Shown one piece after another: positions 1 to 7,204 of a DNA stretch of 9,786 bases; the first letter of the stretch is position 1; every line of letters begins with the position of its first letter. The DNA comes from Verrucomicrobiota bacterium. Lineage in GTDB: Bacteria; Verrucomicrobiota; Verrucomicrobiia; Limisphaerales; AV2. The notes below the pieces were generated by a model. The model saw only the letters and a list, made by a program, of their open reading frames with translations. It did no database searches and was not told the DNA's origin. Location: the NCBI GenBank assembly GCA_003218935.1, contig QHPA01000047.1, positions 1 through 9,786 on the forward strand, written 5' to 3'. A program made the translations under genes and the position numbers.

Positions 1-2106
1 CGCTTTGAAATTATTCGACCAATACTGAAGCGTGACGTTATCGCGGTCGAACCTCAAAGCTGTCTCGATAATTTGCAACGCGTCTTCCAGCCGTCCGACG
101 GAGGCCAGCAAGGTGGTGTAGCGATAAACTGCTTCCGGGCTGAACGGACAAAAAGCAAAGGCCTGACGGAAAGCGAAATCCGCTTCCTTGAACATGCGGT
201 CCTTTTCAGCAGTGGTTCTAGCGTAAGTATAACGCCAGGTGTAAAGGCCGCCGATCGAGCTGCGCAGTTTGGAAAACGACTTCTGCGCCTGGTCGTCACG
301 GATAAATTTGCGGTCGCCGCTGAAGCCTTTGTAATCACGACCTTCATTTACACGCTGCGCGAACTCGCAGACCTCCTTCACCGGCGTGTCGTAGGTGATC
401 CAGTTGCCGATCAGCCGCTGGGAATATTGGCTCCAGAACTCGTGGTCGCGCTTCACCATCTCTTCCGTCATTTCCGGCAGCGGCTGGCGGTTGATTTTCA
501 TGATGATGCCGTAAGGCTCCAGATACGGGAACATCCAATCGAGCGGGAAACTCTCTTCGACGTAGAACTCGTTTGTCGGGTTTTTGTCAAAGATGACTTT
601 CGTCAACAGACCGTTGATGGACATGACCGCCACCTGGCCTTGCACGGTCAGGCGGCCACTCTCTTTGTCCAGGTGCACGTCTTCGTTCGGCTTGAGCTGG
701 TTCAATTGCATGCGACGTTGGGCGTCGGCCATGTATTCGTTGAATGACTGCTCGTGATCGCTCGGAGAAGGGGTGAGAATCTCCTGGGGCGGATAAACGC
801 CTTCGGCCCGGCGGCGCTGCTCGACCCGCGCGCCAAGGTCAGTAAAATAACGATCAAGGGGGGCGACCAACCGGGCGAAGTAATTCGTCGTGCTCCGCCT
901 AAATTCGATTTTGGGCCGGAACAAATCCTGTAGCCACAGAAACATCCCCTGAAAAAACGGCGAGTCAATCTGCGTGCTGCGGTTGTAGTGCGCCCGGATG
1001 TATTCCAAATAAGTCTGATCGGCGAGCGCATTTTGGGTAATGATATAGACGTCGCGGCGGTCGAAATCCGGATCGCGCGGCTTGCATTTCGGCGGGATGA
1101 AACTTTCGCAGAAGATCATGTACGTCGGACAAAACCGGCCGGGGTCCGTGCCGCCGAAGAGCACCGCGTTGCGGGTCATTTCCGGATACACGAGCTTTGC
1201 GTTTGACCCTTTCATGGCCTCCGCACGCAACCTGGCGTCGTAATTCAGCTTGCCGTCCGGCGCGACAAAAGGCGGCGTGAACATATCATGGCCGAACCAA
1301 TACCCGAATAAATGGCCGCGCTGTTCGTTGTCCGACCAGTGGGAGAGGATGGATTTTGCCGGCATGAGGGCGTAAATGAAAAGCAGCGCAACCATGGGCG
1401 GACGCGTGCGCGCGGCAAGGAAAATGAGAATGGCGAGGGCCGCAAGTCCCACACAAAGCAGCGCAGTACCCCGCACGAGTGGATCGTGACTGGCTTCCAC
1501 ACCGAACCTGGCTCCGCGGCTGAACGACGACTCTTTCTCCGACTGAAAGACGACCGCCGCCGTATAGATGGCGATGGCCGCAACCACTGCGCCGCCGCAC
1601 CAGCCAAAGTCGCGAAACCGCGCATATTGTGTCGCCATCATCGCGCCGAACAGCGTCATTCCGTAGCCGACGCAGAGCGAGATCATGACGTGCGACGCCG
1701 TAAAGAACACCCGGCTCATCTCCGTGCTTTGTCGGTCTGTCGACGGGTTGAGGAGCATTATCAACAGCACGGCGAGGCAGACATACATGGCCACCAGCCC
1801 TGCAAACCAGGCCTGCTCGCGTTTCTGCATCCGGACAAAGAAGAAAAAGGGAACCAGTCCGATCAACAAATAGGCGAGGTTGAATTCCTCCACCGCGCCG
1901 CTCAGCAGCATTCCCATTTGATCCATGAAACGACTCAGGCTGCTGGTGGGGTTGGTTCGCTCATACTGGCCGCGCGTCAACGCATGAAGAAAACCGTCCC
2001 AGGTGCGCGGATAACCCCAGTTCAAGGGCGGGTTGGTCATGGAGGCCAGCGGCATGTAAAAATAAAACCCCGCGCCGAGCACCCACAATCCGGCCAGAGG
2101 CTTTTG
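1..2106 (-). CDS. DUF2723 protein, C-terminal part, continuing in the -1 frame and running off the left edge
   Basis: Reading the minus strand with codons on 1-3, 4-6 and so on, there is no stop from about 2106 to base 1, giving 700 open codons. This is the direct continuation of the 2037-3302 gene. It begins with the conserved DUF2723 stretch GLWVLGAGFYFYMPLASM, followed by TNPPLNWGYPRTW and LTRGQYE. About six more hydrophobic helices follow down to around 1310, then a soluble domain with motifs such as NEQRGHLFGYWFGHDMF, FGGTDPGRFCPTYM and DRRDVYIITQNALAD. The last ~80 visible codons (1-240) look like TPR helices, for example SPEAVYRYTTLLASVGRLED. With the N-terminal part the protein exceeds 1,090 residues and is incomplete at the window edge. 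It has no start of its own near the junction with a ribosome site, and an in-frame TAA lies just upstream at 2107-2109. It is therefore best read as one gene broken by a one-base deletion or a sequencing error. Confidence 0.85.
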
Positions 2107-3302
2107 TTAAACCACGGCGTCTTTCCGACCGCCGTGCTGAACAAGGTCAGGATGTATAAGGCCGTCAAACCCAGAACGACGTTTCGCCACGTCGCCAACG
2201 GGTCGGCGGGGCTACCCCTCTTTGAGGTCAACGATGGGATCGAAAAGATGACAAGCGCGCCGAAACCCGCCAGATGCGCCAGGAACAACAGAGAAGAGTC
2301 GCTCACATGAATCACGCCTGACACAACCGCGACCAGGAACGCAAGGTAAACCACCGCGACGCACATAAGCATGTCACGTCCCAGTGCCACCCAATCCTCA
2401 TACTTCTTCATCGTCATCACTGCCATCCATGCCCACGCCGCAATCGAGCCCGCGCCGATGACGATATAAATCGCGAAGAGCGGCTTGTTGTTCTCAAATC
2501 CCGGGAGCATGCTGTTCGCCTTCGCCATCAGGCCCGTCAGGAAAATTATGCTGTTGCCCAGAAACAAATCCCGACCCAGTCTCGGTTGCGCCGCCGCGAT
2601 GGCGACCTCGATGCCCATCGCCGCGACAATCAGTGTCATGTGATTGGTGAAGCAGACTCCGAACAGAAACATCGCCCAGTAGAGATAACGCATTTGGTGC
2701 GGCGCATAAATCCATCGCAACAGACAAGCAAGCACGCCCACGAACGAAAGCAGGCTGAAGGGATAAACCTCCACAATCACCGCCTGACTCCACATGAAGC
2801 CGTTAAATCCGATCAACATTCCCGCCACATAACCGGCCAGCACGCACAACGCGTTTTCCCACCGACGATCAATGGTTTTGAACTCTTCGATCCCTTCGAG
2901 GATCATGCTGCTGCCGCGCGAGGCGACCAGCGCAATCAACCCGCACGCCAGCGCGCCGGCCACCGCGGAAGCCAGCGCCACGCGCCAGGCGATGTTCGAG
3001 ACCGGCGCCAGCACGGTGAACAGCCAGGTAAACAGCGTCCAAACGGGGTAGCCGGGCGGATGCGGCACGCCGGCGTAAAAGGAGCCGGTGGCTAATTCGC
3101 CCGAATCTTCCAGCGTCAGGTCCGGGGCCAGCGTCAGGTAATACCCGATGAAGACCAGCAGCGCGGTGACGCCAAAAGTGAGCCAGTCAATCTTGCGGAA
3201 CAACGGGGGCGTAATCGGCCTGGCCGGGGGGGGACTGGGAACAGTCTGGCTTGGAGCCGACCTGCCCTGCGCCTTCGTCGGCTTCAATTTCTCTGCGCTC
3301 AT
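2037..3302 (-). CDS. DUF2723/TMEM260-type membrane protein, N-terminal part (frameshifted)
   Basis: This is the first 421 codons of a large polytopic membrane protein of the DUF2723 family (PF11028), related to TMEM260 and GT-C glycosyltransferases, so a role in transferring a sugar to protein or lipid at the membrane is likely but unproven. After a proline-rich cytoplasmic start, a first helix at residues 41-60 is followed by the family's acidic loop (E65, D66, E69) and the HPPGYP motif (81-86). About ten more hydrophobic segments follow. The last ~22 codons (from about 2102 down to the TGA at 2037) do not look native: the conserved sequence continues in the -1 frame. The start is the ATG at 3302, three bases after the TAA of the upstream gene. 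It has no clear Shine-Dalgarno sequence, which suggests translational coupling. Confidence in the family is high; the substrate is unknown. Confidence 0.88.
   Translation of the reverse strand: MSAEKLKPTKAQGRSAPSQTVPSPPPARPITPPLFRKIDWLTFGVTALLVFIGYYLTLAPDLTLEDSGELATGSFYAGVPHPPGYPVWTLFTWLFTVLAPVSNIAWRVALASAVAGALACGLIALVASRGSSMILEGIEEFKTIDRRWENALCVLAGYVAGMLIGFNGFMWSQAVIVEVYPFSLLSFVGVLACLLRWIYAPHQMRYLYWAMFLFGVCFTNHMTLIVAAMGIEVAIAAAQPRLGRDLFLGNSIIFLTGLMAKANSMLPGFENNKPLFAIYIVIGAGSIAAWAWMAVMTMKKYEDWVALGRDMLMCVAVVYLAFLVAVVSGVIHVSDSSLLFLAHLAGFGALVIFSIPSLTSKRGSPADPLATWRNVVLGLTALYILTLFSTAVGKTPWFNKSLWPDCGCSARGFIFTCRWPP
2100..2108 (-). other. Frameshift site in the DUF2723 gene (A4 tract)
   Basis: On the minus strand the coding sequence reads TTT AAC AAA AGC CTC, but homology-like sequence resumes as AAG CCT CTG GCC GGA, one base back. 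Adding one A to the run of four (2102-2105) would give a continuous FNKKPLAGLWVLG. The new frame is closed upstream by TAA at 2107-2109 and the old frame ends at TGA 2037-2039, so the shift must lie between them. The tract does not form a good X XXY YYZ slippery heptamer, so programmed -1 frameshifting is unlikely. Confidence 0.8.
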
Positions 3303-3305
3303 CTT

Positions 3306-3707
3306 TTATCGCTTCAGATAATTCGTCCGGGATTGCGGAAAAGCGGGGATACTTGAAGGGGAACGGCCGTGGTTTGTCCATTCAAAAGTATCCGGGCGCA
3401 CCGCGTTCCGATCGTTGACAGAGCTGCCAGGCAAATAAGCGGCAAAACTCAGGTTGCTCAGAGTCAGGGCCATCATGGGGACTTGATTAGACGCCGACGC
3501 CAGGCGCGTTAACTCGGCGTTGCGCTGGCTGAAAGTGACCAAAAAAAGCAGCAGGCAGACCGTCGCCGGCGCCAGCCAACCGAAAGCCAGGCGCCGCTCG
3601 CGCTCGACGGCAACGGACTGCCCAAATACGCGCGCCTTAAGCCTCGCCGACGGGCGCCGCGGCCTCCAGGAACGCAACTGTCTCTCCAAGGGATTCCATT
3701 CGTTCAT
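3306..3707 (-). CDS. Small single-helix membrane protein, candidate anti-sigma factor
   Basis: The 133-residue product starts with a charged cytoplasmic segment (PLERQLRSWRPRRPSARLKA, residues 6-25), has one transmembrane helix at about 42-59, and ends in a polar domain that would lie outside the cytoplasm. I do not recognise a named family. The topology and the position directly after an ECF sigma gene are typical of anti-sigma factors, so that role is inferred from context. There is no HxxxCxxC zinc anti-sigma motif and only one cysteine (C51). The start at 3707 is well supported by an AAAGGAG ribosome site six bases upstream. The gene overlaps the 3' end of the sigma gene by 71 bases in another frame, and its TAA lies three bases before the ATG of the DUF2723 gene. 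The three genes are therefore very probably one operon. Confidence 0.72.
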   Translation of the reverse strand: MNEWNPLERQLRSWRPRRPSARLKARVFGQSVAVERERRLAFGWLAPATVCLLLFLVTFSQRNAELTRLASASNQVPMMALTLSNLSFAAYLPGSSVNDRNAVRPDTFEWTNHGRSPSSIPAFPQSRTNYLKR

Positions 3708-4188
3708 ACGTCGCTCCTTTCAAACGGGCTCTAATCTTCTGCAAGCCGTAACGGTAGCGGCCCGCCACAGTGTTGGGGGAAAGCTCCAGTAGTTCCCCCA
3801 GCTCTTCAAAAGTGTATTCATGCCAGATTTTCAACACGATGACTTCCCGTTGCTCCACCGGCAGTTCGGCCAGACAACGCATCGCCGTCCGCTCGTAAGG
3901 TGTTTCGTCCGGGGAGCGCTCGAACCAGCGGCGTGATTCCAGTTCCCGCGCCACCCGGCGCCATAAGTTGCGGCGGCAGTTCAGCGCCCGGTTGCGGAAG
4001 CTGCGCACGCAGTAATGTTCCGGCTGGGTCGGAGGTTGCGCCCGGTGCAGCAACGCAACGAACGTCTCCTGGAGGACATCCTCCGCCTCGCTATGGCTCA
4101 GGCCCAGCGCCCGGCCGTAGAGAATCAACTCCCCAGCCTTCGCCTGGTAAAGGCACTCGCACCAACTCAGTTCGGTTTCCACGTTCAC
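3637..4188 (-). CDS. RNA polymerase sigma factor, ECF (sigma-70) family
   Basis: An extracytoplasmic-function sigma factor that would direct RNA polymerase to a small regulon, probably including its own operon. From the GTG at 4188 it is 183 residues. Region 2 spans about residues 13-85, with the core-binding stretch SEAEDVLQETFVAL at 33-46. Region 4 spans about 105-157, with the LPVEQREVIVLKIW helix and the helix-turn-helix YTFEELGELLELSPNTVAGR at 125-144. The start is uncertain. The open frame reaches 4344, but that extension translates the hairpins at 4289-4331 and is unlikely to be protein. GTG at 4188 has GAGG four bases upstream, and GTG at 4182 has the same GAGG at ten bases. ATG at 4245 has no ribosome site. 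The gene is followed by an overlapping one-helix membrane protein and then the DUF2723 gene, which suggests an envelope-related regulon. Confidence 0.9.
   Translation of the reverse strand: MNVETELSWCECLYQAKAGELILYGRALGLSHSEAEDVLQETFVALLHRAQPPTQPEHYCVRSFRNRALNCRRNLWRRVARELESRRWFERSPDETPYERTAMRCLAELPVEQREVIVLKIWHEYTFEELGELLELSPNTVAGRYRYGLQKIRARLKGATYERMESLGETVAFLEAAAPVGEA
3714..3720 (-). promoter_or_regulatory. Strong Shine-Dalgarno (AAAGGAG) inside the sigma gene
   Basis: The minus-strand sequence AAAGGAG lies six bases before the ATG at 3707 and inside the coding sequence of the sigma factor. It decides the start of the small membrane protein and so establishes the 71-base overlap. It is the clearest ribosome site in the window. 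Confidence 0.75.
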
Positions 4189-4288
4189 ACAGCCTCGCTC
4201 GATAGACACCGGTCCGCCCCGATTTGTATAAGGAATTCCGGCCATAATCGAATGTTTTCGGCATTGAGTAAGTCCCCTAGTTTGGTGG

Positions 4289-4331
4289 CGGCGGTGCTGC
4301 GGCACCGCCGTGCGCCGCGGCAGCGGCGCAC
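4289..4331. repeat. Two adjacent perfect GC hairpins (REP-like)
   Basis: The first stem pairs 4289-4297 with 4302-4310 around a TGCG loop. The second pairs 4310-4318 (GTGCGCCGC) with 4323-4331 (GCGGCGCAC) around a GGCA loop. Both stems are perfect 9-mers and share base 4310. Neither is followed by a T tract on either strand, so they are not classic terminators. They resemble a BIME-type pair of repetitive extragenic palindromes. They lie in the leader of the sigma operon and could affect its transcript. Confidence 0.65.
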
Positions 4332-4383
4332 CCACCTGAAGCACTGCCCTATTTTCCTAGGCGACCTCCTGCAACCACAAGAC

Positions 4384-4395
4384 CGGGTTAACCCG
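4384..4395. repeat. 12-base perfect palindrome CGGGTTAACCCG
   Basis: A perfect 12-base palindrome centred on TTAA in the leader of the sigma operon. It could be a dimeric regulator site, but no matching family consensus is recognised. Confidence 0.35.
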
Positions 4396-4475
4396 AACCT
4401 TCGCGATAACCCACTCTGTCAAGTTCGTCAGTTCCGCAATCGGAAAAACATCTGCGGCACGCTCGTGATCGAGCC

Positions 4476-4499
4476 AAAGTCAAAAACGTTTCTGACTTT
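4476..4499. promoter_or_regulatory. 24-base near-palindrome, possible operator or hairpin
   Basis: AAAGTCA (4476-4482) pairs with TGACTTT (4493-4499), and AAAC/GTTT pair in the centre (4484-4491). Only the pair 4483/4492 is mismatched. The symmetry around AAACGTTT suits a dimeric DNA-binding protein. It is about 120 bases past the feoB stop and about 290 bases upstream of the sigma start, so its target is unclear. It does not resemble a Fur box. Confidence 0.4.
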
Positions 4500-4572
4500 C
4501 AACATAAATTCGTCTGCCGTGCCAGGTGTCCAGTTCGGGCTGGCCCATCACGCTTTCGCCGGTTTTTCTTTG

Positions 4573-4593
4573 GCGTATTTCGCGTGTTTCGCG
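4573..4593. repeat. 9-base tandem repeat (GCGTATTTC GCGTGTTTC GCG)
   Basis: Two near-identical 9-base units and a third partial one, just downstream of feoB. Read on the minus strand they give cgaaacacg/cgaaatacg strings, a low-complexity motif that I recall seeing scattered between genes in Verrucomicrobia and Planctomycetes. That recollection is unchecked. Confidence 0.45.
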
Positions 4594-4617
4594 GTCCTCC
4601 GACGGCAAGGTTGCCGC

Positions 4618-6858
4618 TCACTCGAACCCCAGCAACCGTCCGCCGTGATAGGTGACGAACGCCAGCACCCACGCCAGCGCCCCCATGTAAAGCCACTGAA
4701 AGAACGGCCATTTCCAGGAATTGGTCTCACGCCGAACAATCGCGACCGTGCTCACGCACTGCAACGCGAAGACATAAAAGACCATCAAGGTCACGGCGAC
4801 GAGCGGCGTGTAAACGGGTGAACCGTCGGGCTTCTTTTGAAGCTGGAGCGTCTCGGCCAGGCTCTTGATGCTCGACCTGGATTTGTCATATCTGCCGATG
4901 TTATACACTGTGGACATCGTGCTGACGAAAACCTCCCGCGCGGCAAACGAGGCCACGATGCCGATGCCCATTTTCCAGTCGAAGCCCAGCGGCGCAATGG
5001 CGGGCTCAATGGCGCGGCCGAGACGGCCCGCAAAACTGTTGCGCAATTGTTCCCCCGCGAGTTCATTTTGCGTCAAACCGTTAGATCGTTCAATCGTTGA
5101 ATCGGCCCCCTGTGTTTGCGATTTAACAGTTGAACGATTTAACGATTCAACGTTTGTGCGCGGATAGGTCGCCAAACCCCAAAGCAGAATATTGATGCCT
5201 AGAATCACCGTGCCCGCGCGGCGCAAAAACAGTCTCGAGCGGTCCCACATGTGCCGCAGCACCACGCGCAGCAGCGGCCGTTTGTAGGGCGGCAGCTCCA
5301 TGATGAGCAGCGGCGTCTCTCCTTTGAGCAGGGTCTTCTTGAACAGCCACGCCATCAGCAACGCGACGATGATGCCGAACAAATACATCGCGAGCATGGT
5401 CAGGCCGGGCAGCCCGACCACGCCGAACACACGCTGGTCCGGAATGCACGCCCCAATCAGCAGCGTGTAAACCGGCAGCCGCGCCGAGCAACTCATCAGC
5501 GGCGCGACGAGGATCGTCACCAACCGGTCCTTGGGCGTTTCAATGGTGCGCGTGGCCATGATGCCGGGAATCGCACAGGCGAAGGAGCTCAACATGGGAA
5601 TGAAACTTTTGCCGTGCAATCCGACCTTGCTCATCAAGCGATCCATGAGAAACGCCGCCCGGGCCATATAGCCGGTGTCTTCGAGAAAGCCGATGAACAG
5701 AAAAAGCAGCAGAATCTGCGGCAGGAACACGATCACCGCCCCGACACCGGCGATCACGCCGTCAACCAGCAGACTGTTCAGGTCGCCCGGCGGGATCATT
5801 CCACTCACCAGGCCTCCGAACGAATCCACAGCGGATTGAATGGCTTCCATCGGGATTCTGGCGAAACTGAAAATGCTCTGAAACATCAGCGTCATGATGC
5901 CTGTGAAAATCAGCACGCCCCAAACGCGATGCGTCAGGACGCGGTCGAGCTTGTCGCTTAACGTTTCCTCCGACTTCGCAAATTCGGTCGTGACCTCGCG
6001 ATGAACTTCGGCCACGCGGGCGTAACGCGCTTCAATCGCCGCGCTGCGCCAGTCCAGCCCCGCTCCTTCCAGACGCTGTCGCGCCACAGTCACCAGTTGG
6101 TGAATGTCCTGCGGATAATGCTCCGGGCTGGAAGACAGCGCTGTTTCATCGCTCAGAACCAGCAATGCTTCCGCCTGCGCGTTCAGCGCGCAGGTCGGGA
6201 ACGTTTTCGCGTGCAGATTCGCAATCGTTGCAACCTCGCGTGAAAAAAGCTCCGGTAGCTGGCAGAAACTCCGCGGAGCAGCCACCCTGTTCGCGCGCTC
6301 GATCAGCGAAACGATCTTCTGTCGCAGCGCCTCGACGCCCCGCCCCCGGCTGGCCACCAGTGGCACGACCGGAACGCCCAGTTCGCGCGACAATTGTTGC
6401 ACGTCGGTCCGGCGGCCGTTTTCCTCCGCGACGTCCATCATGTTCAAGGCAACAATGCCGGGATAACCCAACTCGATGACCTGCGTCGCGTAGTAAAGAT
6501 TTCGTTCCAGATTCGACGCGTCCACGACGATGACCACGAGCCTGAGCAGGGGAACGTCGTGGAGCCGGTTGAACAAAACGTCGCGGGAGATTTGTTCATC
6601 AAGCGATTTCGGACTGAGGCTGTAGGTTCCGGGCAGGTCCAGCAGCGTGACGGCAATCTCCGGCGGTGTGCCGCGCAGGCGGCCTTCCTTGCGCTCGACG
6701 GTGACGCCGGCATAATTGCCCACTTTCGCGCGCAGGCCGGTCAGCGCGTTGAACACGGTGGTCTTGCCGCAATTCGGATTGCCGGTCAGTGCGACGTAAA
6801 CCGGACTAGCAGTTTTCCCGTCGGGGTTTTTTTCGGCTGATGCGGCGACAGGATTCAT
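4618..6858 (-). CDS. feoB: Ferrous iron transport protein B (FeoB)
   Basis: The inner-membrane Fe(II) permease with an N-terminal GTPase domain; 746 residues from the ATG at 6858, normal for the family. The G motifs are all present: G1 GNPNCGKTT (26-34), G2 around T53 in NYAGVTVE, G3 DLPG (74-77), G4 NMMD (139-142) and G5 VASRGRG (168-174). A helical guanine-dissociation-inhibitor-like region follows. Two Gate regions of membrane helices carry the conserved cysteine stretches CAIPGIMATR (~424-436) and MSCSARLPVY (~453-463). The second Gate half ends near FAAREVFVST and the C-terminus. The open frame extends to a GTG at 6933, but that part reads through a palindromic repeat, so the ATG nearer G1 is preferred even though it has no clear ribosome site. 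Residues ~569-594 are encoded by an inverted repeat. It is the last gene of the feo cluster. Confidence 0.97.
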   Translation of the reverse strand: MNPVAASAEKNPDGKTASPVYVALTGNPNCGKTTVFNALTGLRAKVGNYAGVTVERKEGRLRGTPPEIAVTLLDLPGTYSLSPKSLDEQISRDVLFNRLHDVPLLRLVVIVVDASNLERNLYYATQVIELGYPGIVALNMMDVAEENGRRTDVQQLSRELGVPVVPLVASRGRGVEALRQKIVSLIERANRVAAPRSFCQLPELFSREVATIANLHAKTFPTCALNAQAEALLVLSDETALSSSPEHYPQDIHQLVTVARQRLEGAGLDWRSAAIEARYARVAEVHREVTTEFAKSEETLSDKLDRVLTHRVWGVLIFTGIMTLMFQSIFSFARIPMEAIQSAVDSFGGLVSGMIPPGDLNSLLVDGVIAGVGAVIVFLPQILLLFLFIGFLEDTGYMARAAFLMDRLMSKVGLHGKSFIPMLSSFACAIPGIMATRTIETPKDRLVTILVAPLMSCSARLPVYTLLIGACIPDQRVFGVVGLPGLTMLAMYLFGIIVALLMAWLFKKTLLKGETPLLIMELPPYKRPLLRVVLRHMWDRSRLFLRRAGTVILGINILLWGLATYPRTNVESLNRSTVKSQTQGADSTIERSNGLTQNELAGEQLRNSFAGRLGRAIEPAIAPLGFDWKMGIGIVASFAAREVFVSTMSTVYNIGRYDKSRSSIKSLAETLQLQKKPDGSPVYTPLVAVTLMVFYVFALQCVSTVAIVRRETNSWKWPFFQWLYMGALAWVLAFVTYHGGRLLGFE
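5079..5152. repeat. In-frame inverted repeat of 8-nt units inside feoB
   Basis: The arms 5079-5104 and 5119-5144 match as inverted repeats at 22 of 26 positions around a 14-base loop. Each arm is built of near-identical 8-base units (atcgttca, atcgttga; on the other side aacgattt, aacgattc). A further exact copy, cgattcaacg at 5143-5152, mirrors cgttgaatcg at 5095-5104. The tract is translated in the FeoB frame as Asn/Ser/Thr-rich residues ~569-594, between a membrane helix and the conserved GRLGRAIEP segment. This is a loop where length varies between FeoB proteins, so the transporter is probably intact. Confidence 0.75.
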
Positions 6859-7204
6859 CCAAGGGAAATGTTGAACGTCAGTTAGAATGCGTCTTTTGCG
6901 CGAGCTGCGGAGCAGCGCAAGAAGGTGGCCCACGGCGTGATCCGTGGGATTATTGACGATGCAGTTTGAGCCGCGCCGCGGCGAAAGAAGACTGTTGGCG
7001 ATGTAATTCTTTCGCCCCTAACGGGGCTCGTGAATGTTTGCGCGTTTATCCCACGGCTCGCGCCGTGGGCTACCATCTGCCGCCACTCCGTGGCTGACGA
7101 ATGGAGCCTGGCAAGCATGTTGCGCGTCGGAGAAGATTTTTTTCCGGCGGATTGTTTTTTAGTAGCGGGACTCATGCGGCACGTGGAAAGCGTGGGCTCC
7201 GCGA
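6859..7204. other. Gap between the small membrane gene and feoB
   Basis: About 346 bases without a supported gene inside the feo cluster. Most of it (6896-7074, possibly to about 7110) is a compound palindromic repeat. The rest, 7111-7204, contains two T/A-rich runs (7137-7143 and 7155-7160) and no recognisable promoter. A 98-codon minus-strand frame (7175 to 6882) crosses it, but reads through the repeat and is not called. Confidence 0.6.
6896..7074. repeat. Compound palindromic element (REP/MITE-like)
   Basis: Nested hairpins are packed together. TTGCGC/GCGCAA pairs 6896-6901 with 6915-6920. CCCACGG/CCGTGGG pairs 6929-6935 with 6942-6948. A 10-bp stem GGCGAAAGAA/TTCTTTCGCC pairs 6980-6989 with 7007-7016. 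GCCCC/GGGGC pairs 7014-7018 with 7023-7027. A perfect CCCACGGC/GCCGTGGG pairs 7050-7057 with 7062-7069. The block 6924-6950 recurs inverted at 7048-7074 with 24 of 27 identities, so two copies of one hairpin face each other across about 100 bases. No coding capacity or transposase is seen. The outer edges are uncertain. It separates feoB from the upstream feo genes. Confidence 0.72.

Larger units (their letters stand above)
4189..4617. other. Intergenic region between feoB and the sigma operon
   Basis: About 430 bases with no convincing gene. It holds the 5' leader of the sigma operon and the sequence after feoB. Visible structure, each listed separately: two adjacent GC-rich hairpins (4289-4331), a 12-base perfect palindrome CGGGTTAACCCG (4384-4395), a 24-base near-palindrome (4476-4499) and a 9-base tandem repeat (4573-4593). 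A CGGCAA/TTGCCG inverted repeat ends next to the feoB stop but has no T tract, so no intrinsic terminator is evident. A TTGACA hexamer on the minus strand (4417-4422) lacks a good -10 partner. Confidence 0.6.

Noticed and set aside
2100..2108. Programmed -1 ribosomal frameshifting in the DUF2723 gene
   Set aside because: The local AAC AAA AGC does not allow good re-pairing one base back, and no family precedent is known to me. A lost base is simpler.
1312..2310. 332-codon plus-strand frame opposite the DUF2723 gene
   Set aside because: It is an antisense shadow: rich in His/Arg/Gln, without domains, and opposite a clearly conserved membrane protein.
4246..4344. Longer sigma factor start at GTG 4344
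   Set aside because: The added residues translate the GC hairpins and precede the usual ECF start. The GTG codons at 4188/4182 with a GAGG ribosome site fit the family better.
4417..4422. Minus-strand TTGACA as a -35 box for the sigma operon
   Set aside because: No acceptable -10 hexamer occurs 16-18 bases downstream on that strand.
4602..4617. CGGCAA/TTGCCG inverted repeat after feoB as a terminator
   Set aside because: The loop is too tight for the full stem and no T tract follows.
5251..5961. 236-codon plus-strand frame opposite feoB
   Set aside because: Antisense shadow of conserved feoB codons with a His/Gln/Arg-heavy composition.
6859..6933. Longer FeoB start at GTG 6933
   Set aside because: The extension runs through the repeat and has no family features. 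The ATG at 6858 gives a normal FeoB N-terminus.
6882..7175. 98-codon minus-strand frame starting MSPATKKQSAGKKS between the small membrane gene and feoB
   Set aside because: Most of it is a reading of the palindromic element, there is no ribosome site, and its composition is not protein-like after the first 20 residues.
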